This document shows, one piece after another, positions 7,602 to 14,447 of a stretch of DNA of 20,520 nucleotides (positions within the stretch are counted from its first letter, which is position 1; every line of letters begins with the position of its first letter). The translations under genes and the position numbers were made by a program. The stretch is from a virus. The stretch is from IMG/VR virus record IMGVR_UViG_3300028596_000078, positions 1 to 20,520 of that record; one strand, given 5' to 3'. Below the pieces are notes generated by a model. That model was not told where the DNA came from. It searched no databases and was given only the letters and a program-made list of their open reading frames with translations.

Positions 7602-8115
7602 CTCGGCGTCCGTCGGGGCGTACATGCATATTGACGGCTTCGACCAGTTCCACCGTGACCTGTTCGACCGCAGGGAGATCAAGAAGGGCATGCGCAGGGC
7701 CGGCAAGCTGGTTGCCCAGCGTGCCCAGCTAAACATTGCGCTGGCCCGTGGCCAGGGCGACTACCCGATCAACCGAACCGGTGCCACCCTTCAATCCATC
7801 AAGTTCAAGGTCTCCCGCGCGGGCTTCCTGGTCAAGGTCGCGCCTTACAAGACCTCGGCAATGAAGGAGTACTACCCGGCCTACCTGCACTACGGCGTGA
7901 AGCAGGGGCGTCGGCTGCAGCCATTGGCGCCGGGCATGGGAAAGGGCAAATCCAACCGCCGGGCTAAAGGGCAGCGGGCGGCGGTACTGGCTGAGCGGGC
8001 CGCTGGTGCCTGGCGCATCACCCCCAGGGCCAACTACATGGAAGACGCGCTGCAGGACAGCAAGGCCCGGGTGGAAGCCATCCTCAAGGCTGCGTTCGCC
8101 GCCGCCATCAGTTAA
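7594..8115 (+). CDS. HK97 gp10-like neck/tail completion protein
   Basis: A 173-residue protein. The N-terminal stretch HIDGFDQFHRDLFDRREIKK, the helix MRRAGKLVAQRAQLNIA and the strand TLQSIKFKVS match the HK97 gp10-like family, which sits at the neck or at the head-proximal end of the tail. The middle (about 95-135) is very basic (KQGRRLQPL, GKGKSNRRAKGQRA), longer than in typical members and possibly an inserted loop. The end PRANYMEDALQDSKARVEA is also family-like. The start is ATG 7594, 8 nt after GGAGG (7581-7585); a GTG at 7585 in the same frame overlaps that site and is unlikely. Confidence 0.82.
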   Translation: MANSASVGAYMHIDGFDQFHRDLFDRREIKKGMRRAGKLVAQRAQLNIALARGQGDYPINRTGATLQSIKFKVSRAGFLVKVAPYKTSAMKEYYPAYLHYGVKQGRRLQPLAPGMGKGKSNRRAKGQRAAVLAERAAGAWRITPRANYMEDALQDSKARVEAILKAAFAAAIS

Positions 8116-8134
8116 ACCTCGCTGGATCACTCCC

Positions 8135-8725
8135 ATGAAAATATCCCCCGTGATCGCGCACCTGCGCGAACACTGCCCGAGCCTGCACCAGCGGGTCACG
8201 GGCGGCATCGACCTGGACGCGGTCAGCGAATCGGTACTGCTGAAAAACCCCTCGGCCTACGTCATTGCCGCCGACGACAAGCCCGGTGAGAACAAGGCCG
8301 AGAACGCGGTCATTCAGGACGTCGAAGACCGTATCGAAGTCGTCCTGGTCATGGATACCAAGGACGAGCGCGGCCAGCAGGCCATCGACCTGCTCCATGA
8401 CTTTCGCAAGGAGCTGTGGCGCGCCTTGGTCGGCTGGAAGCCAGCGGCGGAATACGACCCGATCGTCTACGACGGCGGTGGCTTGGTGCTGATCAACCGG
8501 GCCCGGGTCGTGTACCGCTTCAGCTTCTCGGCCGCGTTCCAGCTGGGCCGCAATGCCGCCACCGATCCGGCCGAGACCTGGCACGAATACGAGCTCGACG
8601 GCCTGCCGCCGTTCACGGGCGCGACCATCAACATGGACTGCATCGACCCGGCAGATCCCAACCTGCAGCACCCAGGCCCGGACGGGCGCATCGACGCGAC
8701 ATTCTCAGGAGACGTATCCCCATGA
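8135..8725 (+). CDS. Tail terminator protein
   Basis: A 196-residue protein. The N-terminus (MKISPVIAHLREHCPSL) and the core (EDRIEVVLVMDTKDERGQ, AIDLLHDFRKELWRALVGW, LVLINRARVVYRFSFSAAF) follow the alpha/beta pattern of phage tail terminators (lambda gpU-like fold, Mu gpK position), which cap the tail tube and control its length. The C-terminal quarter (about 140-196) is a Pro/Asp-rich extension. The start at 8135 is the first ATG after the neck gene; the frame is open further back, but inside that gene. It overlaps DUF2635 by 4 nt. This is the first gene of the high-GC tail block. Confidence 0.8.
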   Translation: MKISPVIAHLREHCPSLHQRVTGGIDLDAVSESVLLKNPSAYVIAADDKPGENKAENAVIQDVEDRIEVVLVMDTKDERGQQAIDLLHDFRKELWRALVGWKPAAEYDPIVYDGGGLVLINRARVVYRFSFSAAFQLGRNAATDPAETWHEYELDGLPPFTGATINMDCIDPADPNLQHPGPDGRIDATFSGDVSP

Positions 8726-8910
8726 CCAACCGCATCACCGTGGTGCCGGCCTCAGGCCGCGCCGTGCCCGACCCGGAGCTGGGCGACCTGCTGCCCGCCA
8801 AGGGTCGCGAAGTCACCGACAACGCCTGGTGGCGCCGCCGTCTCGATGACGGCGATGTCACCCAGCCGTCCGCGAAAGCGCCGAAGCAAGAAAAAGAGGG
8901 GGATCAGTAA
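8722..8910 (+). CDS. DUF2635 family protein (Mu gp38-like)
   Basis: A 62-residue protein with the DUF2635 hallmarks: VVPASGRAVPDPELGDLLPA, then GREVTDNAWWRRRLDDGDV, and a charged tail. In Mu and its relatives this short gene always precedes the sheath gene, as here, but its function is not established; a role in tail assembly or translation coupling is plausible. The ATG overlaps the terminator gene stop (ATGA) and its own stop shares one base with the sheath ATG, so translation is tightly coupled. Confidence 0.85.
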   Translation: MTNRITVVPASGRAVPDPELGDLLPAKGREVTDNAWWRRRLDDGDVTQPSAKAPKQEKEGDQ

Positions 8911-10406
8911 TGGCCATCGGCTTCAGCAACATCCCCGGCGATGTCCGGGTTCCGCTGTTCTACGCGGAAATGGATAACTCGGCGGCCAACAGCGCGTCCT
9001 CGGCCATGCGCCGGCTGATCGTCGGTCAGGTGAACGAAACCGCTTCGGCTGCGGAGATCGGCTCGCTGGTACTGGTGCCCAGCTTGGCCTTGGCGAAGAA
9101 CATCGGTGGCCAGGGCTCGATGCTCGCTGCCATGTACGATGTCTGGCGCAAGGCAGACCCGGTCGGCGAGATCTGGTGCCTGCCGCTGAAAGCCTCGACC
9201 GGTACCGCTGCGACGGCCACCGTGACCATCACCGGTGCCGCCACCGAGGCCGGCCTGCTGAATCTGTACGTTGGCGGTGTGCGGGTCCAGGCCAGCGTGA
9301 TCAATGCCTCGACCCCAACCCAGGCGGCGACCGCGTTGGCTGCCCAGATCAACGCGGCGGTCGATCTGCCGGTAACGGCGGTGGCAGCGGCTGGTGTAGT
9401 CACCCTGACCTGCAAATGGAAAGGCGACAGCGGCAACGACATCAGCCTGCTGCTCAACCGGCAGGGCAAGGCCAACGGCGAATTTACCCCGGCCGGCCTG
9501 ACTGTGGTGGCAGCAGCCTTCACCGGCGGCGTCGGCACACCTGACCAGACCGCCGCGCTGGCCGCGCTCGGTGATGAGCCGTTCGAGTTCATCTGTGTGC
9601 CGTGGTCGGACACCACCACGCTGGATGCCTGGAAGCTGGCGATGAGCGATAGCGCCGGGCGCTGGTCGTGGTCCAAGCAGCTGTTCGGTCATGTCTATTC
9701 GGCCAAGCGCGGCACCCTAGGCACCCTGGTCGCCGCCGGGCAGGCCCGCAACGATCAGCACATGACCATCCAGGCGGTGGAGCCGGGCGTACCGCAGCCG
9801 GTCTGGGTGCAGGCCGCGTCCTGGACTGCGCGCACCGCCGTGTTCATCTCCGCCGATGCCAGTCGCCCGACCCAGAGCGGCAGCCTGCCGGGCCTGGACC
9901 CGGCGCCGCCGAGCGGGCGTTTCACCCTGACCGAGCGGCAGTCGTTGCTCAGCTACGGCATGGCCACCGCGTACTACGAAGGCGGGTATCTGCGCATCCA
10001 GCGCTCGATCACCACCTACCAGAAGAACGCCTACGGCCAGGCCGACAACTCGTACCTGGACAGCGAGACCCTGCACCAGTCGGCCTTCATCATCCGCCGC
10101 CTGCAGGGCGTGATCACCAGCAAGTACGGGCGGCACAAGCTGGCCAACGATGGCACCCGCTTCGGCGCCGGTCAGCCGATCGTCACGCCGAGCACCATCC
10201 GTGGCGAGCTGATCGCCCAGTACGCCAAGCTCGAGCTGGAAGGGCATGTGGAGAACGCTGAGCTGTTCGCCGAGCACCTGGTGGTCGAGCGCGACAGCAA
10301 CGACCCGAGCCGGGTCAACGTGCTGTTCCCGCCGGACTACGTCAACGGCCTGCGCGTGTTCGCGCTGCTCAACCAGTTCCGCCTGCAATACGACGCCGTG
10401 GCCTGA
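8910..10406 (+). CDS. Contractile tail sheath protein (Mu gpL-like)
   Basis: A 498-residue sheath subunit, close to the length of Mu gpL. The start GFSNIPGDVRVPLFYAEMDN and the end VNVLFPPDYVNGLRVFALLNQFRLQ are typical of Mu-type sheaths; the C-terminal part (about 330-480: LLSYGMATAYYE, GYLRIQRSITTYQ) forms the conserved domain that links neighbouring subunits. Residues about 100-200 are an Ala/Thr/Val-rich beta insert (TGTAATATVTITGAATEAGL), the variable surface domain. Sheath contraction drives the tube through the cell envelope, so this virion is a myovirus despite its HK97-type head. An intrinsic-terminator-like hairpin follows. Confidence 0.95.
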   Translation: MAIGFSNIPGDVRVPLFYAEMDNSAANSASSAMRRLIVGQVNETASAAEIGSLVLVPSLALAKNIGGQGSMLAAMYDVWRKADPVGEIWCLPLKASTGTAATATVTITGAATEAGLLNLYVGGVRVQASVINASTPTQAATALAAQINAAVDLPVTAVAAAGVVTLTCKWKGDSGNDISLLLNRQGKANGEFTPAGLTVVAAAFTGGVGTPDQTAALAALGDEPFEFICVPWSDTTTLDAWKLAMSDSAGRWSWSKQLFGHVYSAKRGTLGTLVAAGQARNDQHMTIQAVEPGVPQPVWVQAASWTARTAVFISADASRPTQSGSLPGLDPAPPSGRFTLTERQSLLSYGMATAYYEGGYLRIQRSITTYQKNAYGQADNSYLDSETLHQSAFIIRRLQGVITSKYGRHKLANDGTRFGAGQPIVTPSTIRGELIAQYAKLELEGHVENAELFAEHLVVERDSNDPSRVNVLFPPDYVNGLRVFALLNQFRLQYDAVA

Positions 10407-10425
10407 CCCGGTACGCTACAACCCG

Positions 10426-10448
10426 AGCCCGCCCTGAGCGGGCTTTTT
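10426..10448 (+). terminator. Terminator-like hairpin between sheath and tube genes
   Basis: AGCCCGC (10426-10432), loop CCTGA, GCGGGCT (10438-10444), then Ts to 10448. A 7-bp GC-rich stem with a T run directly after the sheath gene. As genes for the rest of the tail follow, read-through must occur; it may reduce downstream transcription relative to sheath or stabilise the sheath transcript. Confidence 0.75.
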
Positions 10449-10467
10449 CATTCTGGAGAACATGACC

Positions 10468-10815
10468 ATGGGTCAAAGAGCAGCGGGCACCTGCTACGTG
10501 AAAGTGGACGGCACCCAACTGACGGTTAGCGGCAACTGCGAGGCGCCGTTGAGCGACGTGAAGCGGGAGACCATCGCCCCGGGCTTTTACAAGGAAGAGG
10601 ATCTGGCGCCGTACCTGAAGGCCTCGGTGATCTTCGAGCCCGGATTCCCGATCAAGAAGCTGGTGACCGGTACCGACATGACCATCACCTGCGAATTCAA
10701 GAACGGTAAAACCTACGTGCTGTCGGGCGCCTACCTGGTCGATGAGCCAACTGGCAAGGGCGAGGACGGCCTGGTTGACCTGCAGTTCGACGGTACCAAG
10801 GGGGTGTGGCAATGA
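10468..10815 (+). CDS. Tail tube protein (Mu gpM-like)
   Basis: A 115-residue tube subunit (117 if the ATG at 10462 is used). The opening AGTCYVKVDGTQLTVSGNCE, the middle PLSDVKRETIAPGFYKEEDL and the strands ASVIFEPGFPIKKL, ITCEFKNGKTYVLSGAYL match the Mu-type tail tube family, small beta proteins that stack as hexamers around the tape measure. GGAG at 10455-10458 is 9 nt from ATG 10468 but only 3 nt from ATG 10462, so the second Met is preferred. It sits directly after the sheath, as in Mu, and its stop overlaps the chaperone start by 4 nt. Confidence 0.92.
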   Translation: MGQRAAGTCYVKVDGTQLTVSGNCEAPLSDVKRETIAPGFYKEEDLAPYLKASVIFEPGFPIKKLVTGTDMTITCEFKNGKTYVLSGAYLVDEPTGKGEDGLVDLQFDGTKGVWQ

Positions 10816-11108
10816 GCGTAACCATCATGCTGGCAGCGCCGGTGACGGCGCATGACCAAGAGCTGACCGAGCTGACCCTGCGTCGGCCGACGGTGCAAGA
10901 GGTCCGGGCGATCAAGGCCCTGCCATACAAGCTCGACAGCAACGAAGAGGTCTCGCTCGACATGGAGGTTGCGGCCAAGTACATCGCCGTCTGCGCTGCT
11001 GTGCCGCCTTCGACCGTCAACCAGTTGGACCTGCACGACCTCAATACCCTGAGCTGGCGGATCGCGAGTTTTTTCTTGAATGCGGCCTCGAAGACTTCGA
11101 CGCCCTGA
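10812..11108 (+). CDS. Tail assembly chaperone, short product (Mu gp41-like)
   Basis: A 98-residue zero-frame product. The core HDQELTELTLRRPTVQEVRA and the helical region EVAAKYIAVCAAVPPSTVNQ match the phage tail assembly (TAC_7) family at the Mu gp41 position, between the tube and tape measure genes. These chaperones coat the tape measure during tube polymerisation and are not in the virion. Near the end the ribosome meets T_TTT_TTC; without slippage it adds about ten residues (LNAASKTSTP) and stops at 11106-11108. A GTG at 10806 is in frame, but ATG 10812, overlapping the tube stop, is preferred. Confidence 0.9.
   Translation: MSVTIMLAAPVTAHDQELTELTLRRPTVQEVRAIKALPYKLDSNEEVSLDMEVAAKYIAVCAAVPPSTVNQLDLHDLNTLSWRIASFFLNAASKTSTP
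11069..11104 (+). promoter_or_regulatory. Programmed -1 frameshift signal: slippery heptamer plus stem-loop
   Basis: In the chaperone frame the codons read AGT TTT TTC, so T_TTT_TTC (11069-11075) is a canonical X_XXY_YYZ heptamer. After an 8-nt spacer comes a stem-loop: GGC (11084-11086) pairs with GCC (11102-11104), TCGAA (11088-11092) with TTCGA (11096-11100), with a C-C mismatch and a GAC loop. The spacing fits a -1 stimulator. The three-base loop is tight, so structure strength is uncertain. Confidence 0.8.
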
Positions 11109-11239
11109 CCGCCCTTGCCTACGACCTTGCCTGGTTCTGGAAGGTTGACCCCGACCAGATTCTGGCCAAGCCGCTCGACCTCTTTCTCGAATCGTTGGTG
11201 CATGCCCAGCGCATCAACGCCCTGCAGCAGGTGCCGTGA
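11075..11239 (+). CDS. Tail assembly chaperone frameshift extension (Mu gp42/lambda T-like)
   Basis: After the -1 shift at 11069-11075 translation continues from CTT 11075 for 54 residues to TGA 11237-11239, giving a fusion of about 142 residues (88 shared plus 54). The extension begins LECGLEDFDALTALAYDLAW and continues with FWKVDPDQIL and PLDLFLESLVHAQRI; the aromatic/Asp-Pro/Leu-Leu pattern resembles P2 gpE/E' and lambda T-type extensions, which contact the tape measure. The frame has no ATG of its own in this stretch and fills exactly the gap up to the tape measure gene, whose ATG overlaps the TGA. Without recoding these 130 nt would be unexplained. Confidence 0.85.
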   Translation, partial: LECGLEDFDALTALAYDLAWFWKVDPDQILAKPLDLFLESLVHAQRINALQQVP

Positions 11240-13149
11240 TGGCCGACAAATTTCAACTCAAGGCGCTGATCACCGGCGTCGACAAGCTGTCGCCGACCTT
11301 GTCCGGGATCCGCAAGAACGTCTCGGTGTTCCAGAAGAGCCTGCAGCAGACCGGCCTGGGCAATATCGGCATCAAGGATCTGCTGGCCGGTGGCGCTCTG
11401 GCTGCGCCCTTCGTGGCGGGTATCAGCAAGGCGATCGAGTTTGAATCGCAGATGGCCGACGTCAAGAAGGTGGTCAACTTCGACTCGCCGGATCAGTTCA
11501 AGCAGATGTCCGACGATATCGGGCGGATGTCCGAACGCTTGCCGATGGCAGCCGGCGATATCGCCAAGATCGTCGCCGCCGGCGGCCAGTCCGGCATTGC
11601 CCGCGAGGAACTGATGGGCTTCGCCGAGGCGGCGGTCAAGATGGGCGTCGCCTTCGACCAGACCGCCGACCAGTCGGGCGACATGATGGCCAAGTGGCGC
11701 ACGTCGTTCAAAATGGGCCAGGCCGACGTGGTCGAGCTGGCCGACAAAATCAACTACCTGGGCAACACCGGCCCGGCCAACACCCGGCAAATCTCTGACA
11801 TCGTCACCCGCATCGGGCCGCTGGGCGAGATTGCCGGCCTGGCCTCAGGCCAGATTGCTGCCTTGGGCGCAACCATGGCCGGCGTTGGCGTCGAGCAGGA
11901 GGTCGCGGCGACCGGTATCAAGAACTTCATGCTGGCCATGACCAAGGGCTCGGCGGCGACCAAGGGCCAGGCCGAGGCCTTCCAGTCGTTGCGCCTGGAT
12001 TCCAAGAACGTGGCCAAAGCCATGCAGAAGGATGCCCAGGGCGCCGTGCTCGACATCCTCAACCGCATCAGCAAGATCGACAAGGACAAGCAGGCCGGGG
12101 TAATGACCCAGCTATTCGGCAGCGAGTCGATCACCGCCATCGCGCCGCTGCTGACCAACCTGGACCTGCTCAAGGGCAACCTGAAGAAGGTGGCCGACGA
12201 GAAGTCCTATGCCGGCTCCATGGACAAGGAGTACGCGGCGCGAGCCGCCACCACGGCCAACAACCTGCAGCTGCTGCGCAACACCATCGACGGCGTAGGT
12301 CGGGCCCTGGGCGAAGCCTTGCTGCCCGGCCTGAACGCTGCGATCGACGCCATCCGGCCGATGATCACCTACACGGCAGCGCTGGTTCAGGCCAACCCCG
12401 AACTGGTCCGTGGCCTGGTGGGCGCGGCTGCCGCCTTCACCGGCATCCGGCTGGCCATCATGTCCGCGACGGTCGCCACCCGGGTGATGGGTCTGGCACT
12501 GGCCACCAACCCGATCACCCTGATCGCCGCCGGGATCGCCACCGCTGCCGGGCTGATCATCAGCAACTGGGAGACGGTCGGGCCGTTCTTCTCGGCGTTG
12601 TGGGAGCTGATCAAGGCCTATTCGGTGCCGTTCCTCGACTTCATGAAATCGATCTTCGGCTGGACCCCGCTGGCCCAGATCATCGAGAACTGGGGGCCGA
12701 TCGTCGATTGGTTCAAGGGCTTGTGGGAAGACGTGCGGCCCTACCTCGAGTTCCTTGGCCTGCAGAAAGGCGGAGAGGGGCTGACCGCCAAGATCACCGG
12801 CATGGCCGAGGCGCAGCAAGTACGCAACGCCGGCATTGGCAGCGGTACCGGCGAATTGCTGAAGGCTGATGCAGGCCCTCGATCTCTGGTCGAGCGGGGC
12901 GAGATGTGGAAGAGCTCAGGTCTGCCCAGCAAGGGCGACTTGTTGAGCGCCCCAGGCTTGGCTGCAGCACCTGGGAGCTTGGTGCAACAAGCTGCAGCCA
13001 ACAACAAGGCGCGGGTCGATGGTGAGCTGAACATCAACATCAATGGGGCGCCACCTGGCACTCGCGTCGAGCCCCCGAAAACCAACCAGCCCGGCCTGCA
13101 GGTCAATCCGAAGGTCGGCTATCGCAGCCTGGGAGCAGCCCCGACATGA
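11239..13149 (+). CDS. Tail tape measure protein (TP901/PhageMin type)
   Basis: A 636-residue tape measure. The conserved region about 65-320 (IEFESQMADVKKVVNFDSPD, AAAVKMGVAFDQTADQ-type helices, GGQSGIAREELMGFAEAAVK, IKNFMLAMTKGS, LFGSESITAIAPLL) is the TP901 core domain. Residues about 388-443 are strongly hydrophobic (VRGLVGAAAAFTGIRLAIMS, NPITLIAAGIATAAGLII), likely membrane-interacting during DNA entry. The C-terminus (about 560-636) is Ala/Pro-rich with a short beta motif ELNININGAPPGTRV. It sets tail length and must be extruded before DNA. It is modest in length, suggesting a rather short tail compared with tapes of 1000 or more residues. It is coupled to the chaperone (TGATG overlap) and the next gene (ATGA). 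Confidence 0.93.
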   Translation: MADKFQLKALITGVDKLSPTLSGIRKNVSVFQKSLQQTGLGNIGIKDLLAGGALAAPFVAGISKAIEFESQMADVKKVVNFDSPDQFKQMSDDIGRMSERLPMAAGDIAKIVAAGGQSGIAREELMGFAEAAVKMGVAFDQTADQSGDMMAKWRTSFKMGQADVVELADKINYLGNTGPANTRQISDIVTRIGPLGEIAGLASGQIAALGATMAGVGVEQEVAATGIKNFMLAMTKGSAATKGQAEAFQSLRLDSKNVAKAMQKDAQGAVLDILNRISKIDKDKQAGVMTQLFGSESITAIAPLLTNLDLLKGNLKKVADEKSYAGSMDKEYAARAATTANNLQLLRNTIDGVGRALGEALLPGLNAAIDAIRPMITYTAALVQANPELVRGLVGAAAAFTGIRLAIMSATVATRVMGLALATNPITLIAAGIATAAGLIISNWETVGPFFSALWELIKAYSVPFLDFMKSIFGWTPLAQIIENWGPIVDWFKGLWEDVRPYLEFLGLQKGGEGLTAKITGMAEAQQVRNAGIGSGTGELLKADAGPRSLVERGEMWKSSGLPSKGDLLSAPGLAAAPGSLVQQAAANNKARVDGELNININGAPPGTRVEPPKTNQPGLQVNPKVGYRSLGAAPT

Positions 13150-14444
13150 GTACGACGACCTGGCGGGACAGCCTGCTGCCGGCATCGTTTCGCGGCATAC
13201 CCTTCGTCATTGAGCAGACGTCGGTACCGGCCGGCCAGCGTGGCCAGTTGCATGAGTTCGTCCAGCGCGACGAGCCGTTCTACGAGCAACTGGGCAAGCA
13301 GGCCCAGGTGCACAAGCTCACGGCCTACGTGATCGGCGCGGATTGCTTCGAGCGCCGCGACAAGCTGCTGGAAGCGCTGGAAACCCCCGGGCCGGGGGAG
13401 CTGGTGCACCCCTGGCTGGGGCGCATGTCGGTCAAGGTTGGCCCCTGCGAAGTCAGCCATGATCGGCGTGAAGGCGGCATGGCCCGCTTCGAGCTGGAGC
13501 TGTACCCGGACCTGCCGCGCAAGTTTCCTTCCGCTCGGGCCAACACCCGGCAACAGACGGTCAAGGCCTCCAGCGGTCTGCTCGACTCGGCGCTGGGCCG
13601 CTACTCGGCGGCCATGAGCAAGGTCGATGCCGCGCGCATCAACCTGATCGGCCTGCGCAACAGCGTCAGCGGCGCCTTTGCTGCCGTGCAGCAGCACTTC
13701 GCGCCGCTGGCCTCGATGTTCAACGGCCTCGGTGGTTTTGTGCAGGACATCGTCGGTGCCCCGGACAGCCTGCGCGGGCTGTTCGGCAGCTACCTCGGCA
13801 GCTTTGGCGGGGGACTGTTCAGCCTGTTCTCATCGCCGGGTGGTTCTTCGGGTTCCAGCGCTCGCGGTGCATCGAGTTCCAGCTATCGCGGCCCGTTGAG
13901 CGAAGCCTCCCAGCACGTTGAATCCATTCGGGCCATCGATACCGTTCCGCAGGTCAGCGGTGCCGATACCGGCGCCGCCGCCCAGGCCACCGCCAACCTG
14001 GTGCAGGACGCGCTATTGGTTCAGGTCAGTCAACTGGTGGCGGATCTGCCGGTGGCACCAAAGGTCGAGCCGGTCGCTGCCGCGCCGACCCTGGAGCAGC
14101 AGCTGGTGCAGCCGATCGAGCGCCCGGAAGTGCCGGTGGCCGACGATGTTCTGCAGTTGCGCGACGAGCTCGACACCGCGATCTGGCAGGCCTCGCTCAA
14201 GGCGGATCATGCGCATTACCAGGCCCTGACCGAGGTGCGCCATGCCGTCGGCGCGCACCTGACGGCCGTGGCGGCGTCCGGGGTGCGCCTGGTCGATGTC
14301 ACCCCGGCGCAGTCATTGCCGGCGCTGGTGCTGGCGTACCAGCGCTTCGGCGATGCCACCCGCGTCGGTGAGGTGGTGCAGCGCAACCGTATCCGGCACC
14401 CGGGCTTCGTCCCGCCGTTGCCGCTGAAACTCGCTCAGGAGTAG
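13146..14444 (+). CDS. DNA circularisation/baseplate protein (Mu gpN-like)
   Basis: A 432-residue protein. The first 130 residues (TTWRDSLLPASFRGIPFVIE, REFVQRDEPF-type segment around 37-48, LTAYVIGADCFERRDKLLEA, GELVHPWLGRMSVKVGPCEV) are the DNA_circ_N domain of Mu gpN. The name is historical; in Mu-type phages this gene lies between the tape measure and hub genes and the protein belongs to the tail/baseplate region, so a structural role is likely. A Gly/Ser-rich linker spans about 222-248, followed by Ala/Val/Pro-rich helical sequence and a conserved end (LVLAYQRFGDATRVGEVVQR, NRIRHPGFVPPLPLKL). Confidence 0.9.
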   Translation: MSTTTWRDSLLPASFRGIPFVIEQTSVPAGQRGQLHEFVQRDEPFYEQLGKQAQVHKLTAYVIGADCFERRDKLLEALETPGPGELVHPWLGRMSVKVGPCEVSHDRREGGMARFELELYPDLPRKFPSARANTRQQTVKASSGLLDSALGRYSAAMSKVDAARINLIGLRNSVSGAFAAVQQHFAPLASMFNGLGGFVQDIVGAPDSLRGLFGSYLGSFGGGLFSLFSSPGGSSGSSARGASSSSYRGPLSEASQHVESIRAIDTVPQVSGADTGAAAQATANLVQDALLVQVSQLVADLPVAPKVEPVAAAPTLEQQLVQPIERPEVPVADDVLQLRDELDTAIWQASLKADHAHYQALTEVRHAVGAHLTAVAASGVRLVDVTPAQSLPALVLAYQRFGDATRVGEVVQRNRIRHPGFVPPLPLKLAQE

Positions 14445-14447
14445 GGC

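Noticed and set aside
8006-8134. Upstream extension of the tail terminator frame
   Set aside because: It sits inside the neck gene and has Pro/Arg-rich shadow composition; family-like sequence starts at MKISPVI.
11115-11444. Plus-strand 109-codon frame starting MPTTLPGSGRL
   Set aside because: It overlaps the frameshift extension and the tape measure start in a third frame and has shadow-like Arg/Gln/Gly composition.
13146-14444. gpN-like protein as an actual DNA-circularising enzyme
   Set aside because: The name comes from the family label; no nuclease or ligase motif is visible and its position is within tail/baseplate genes.
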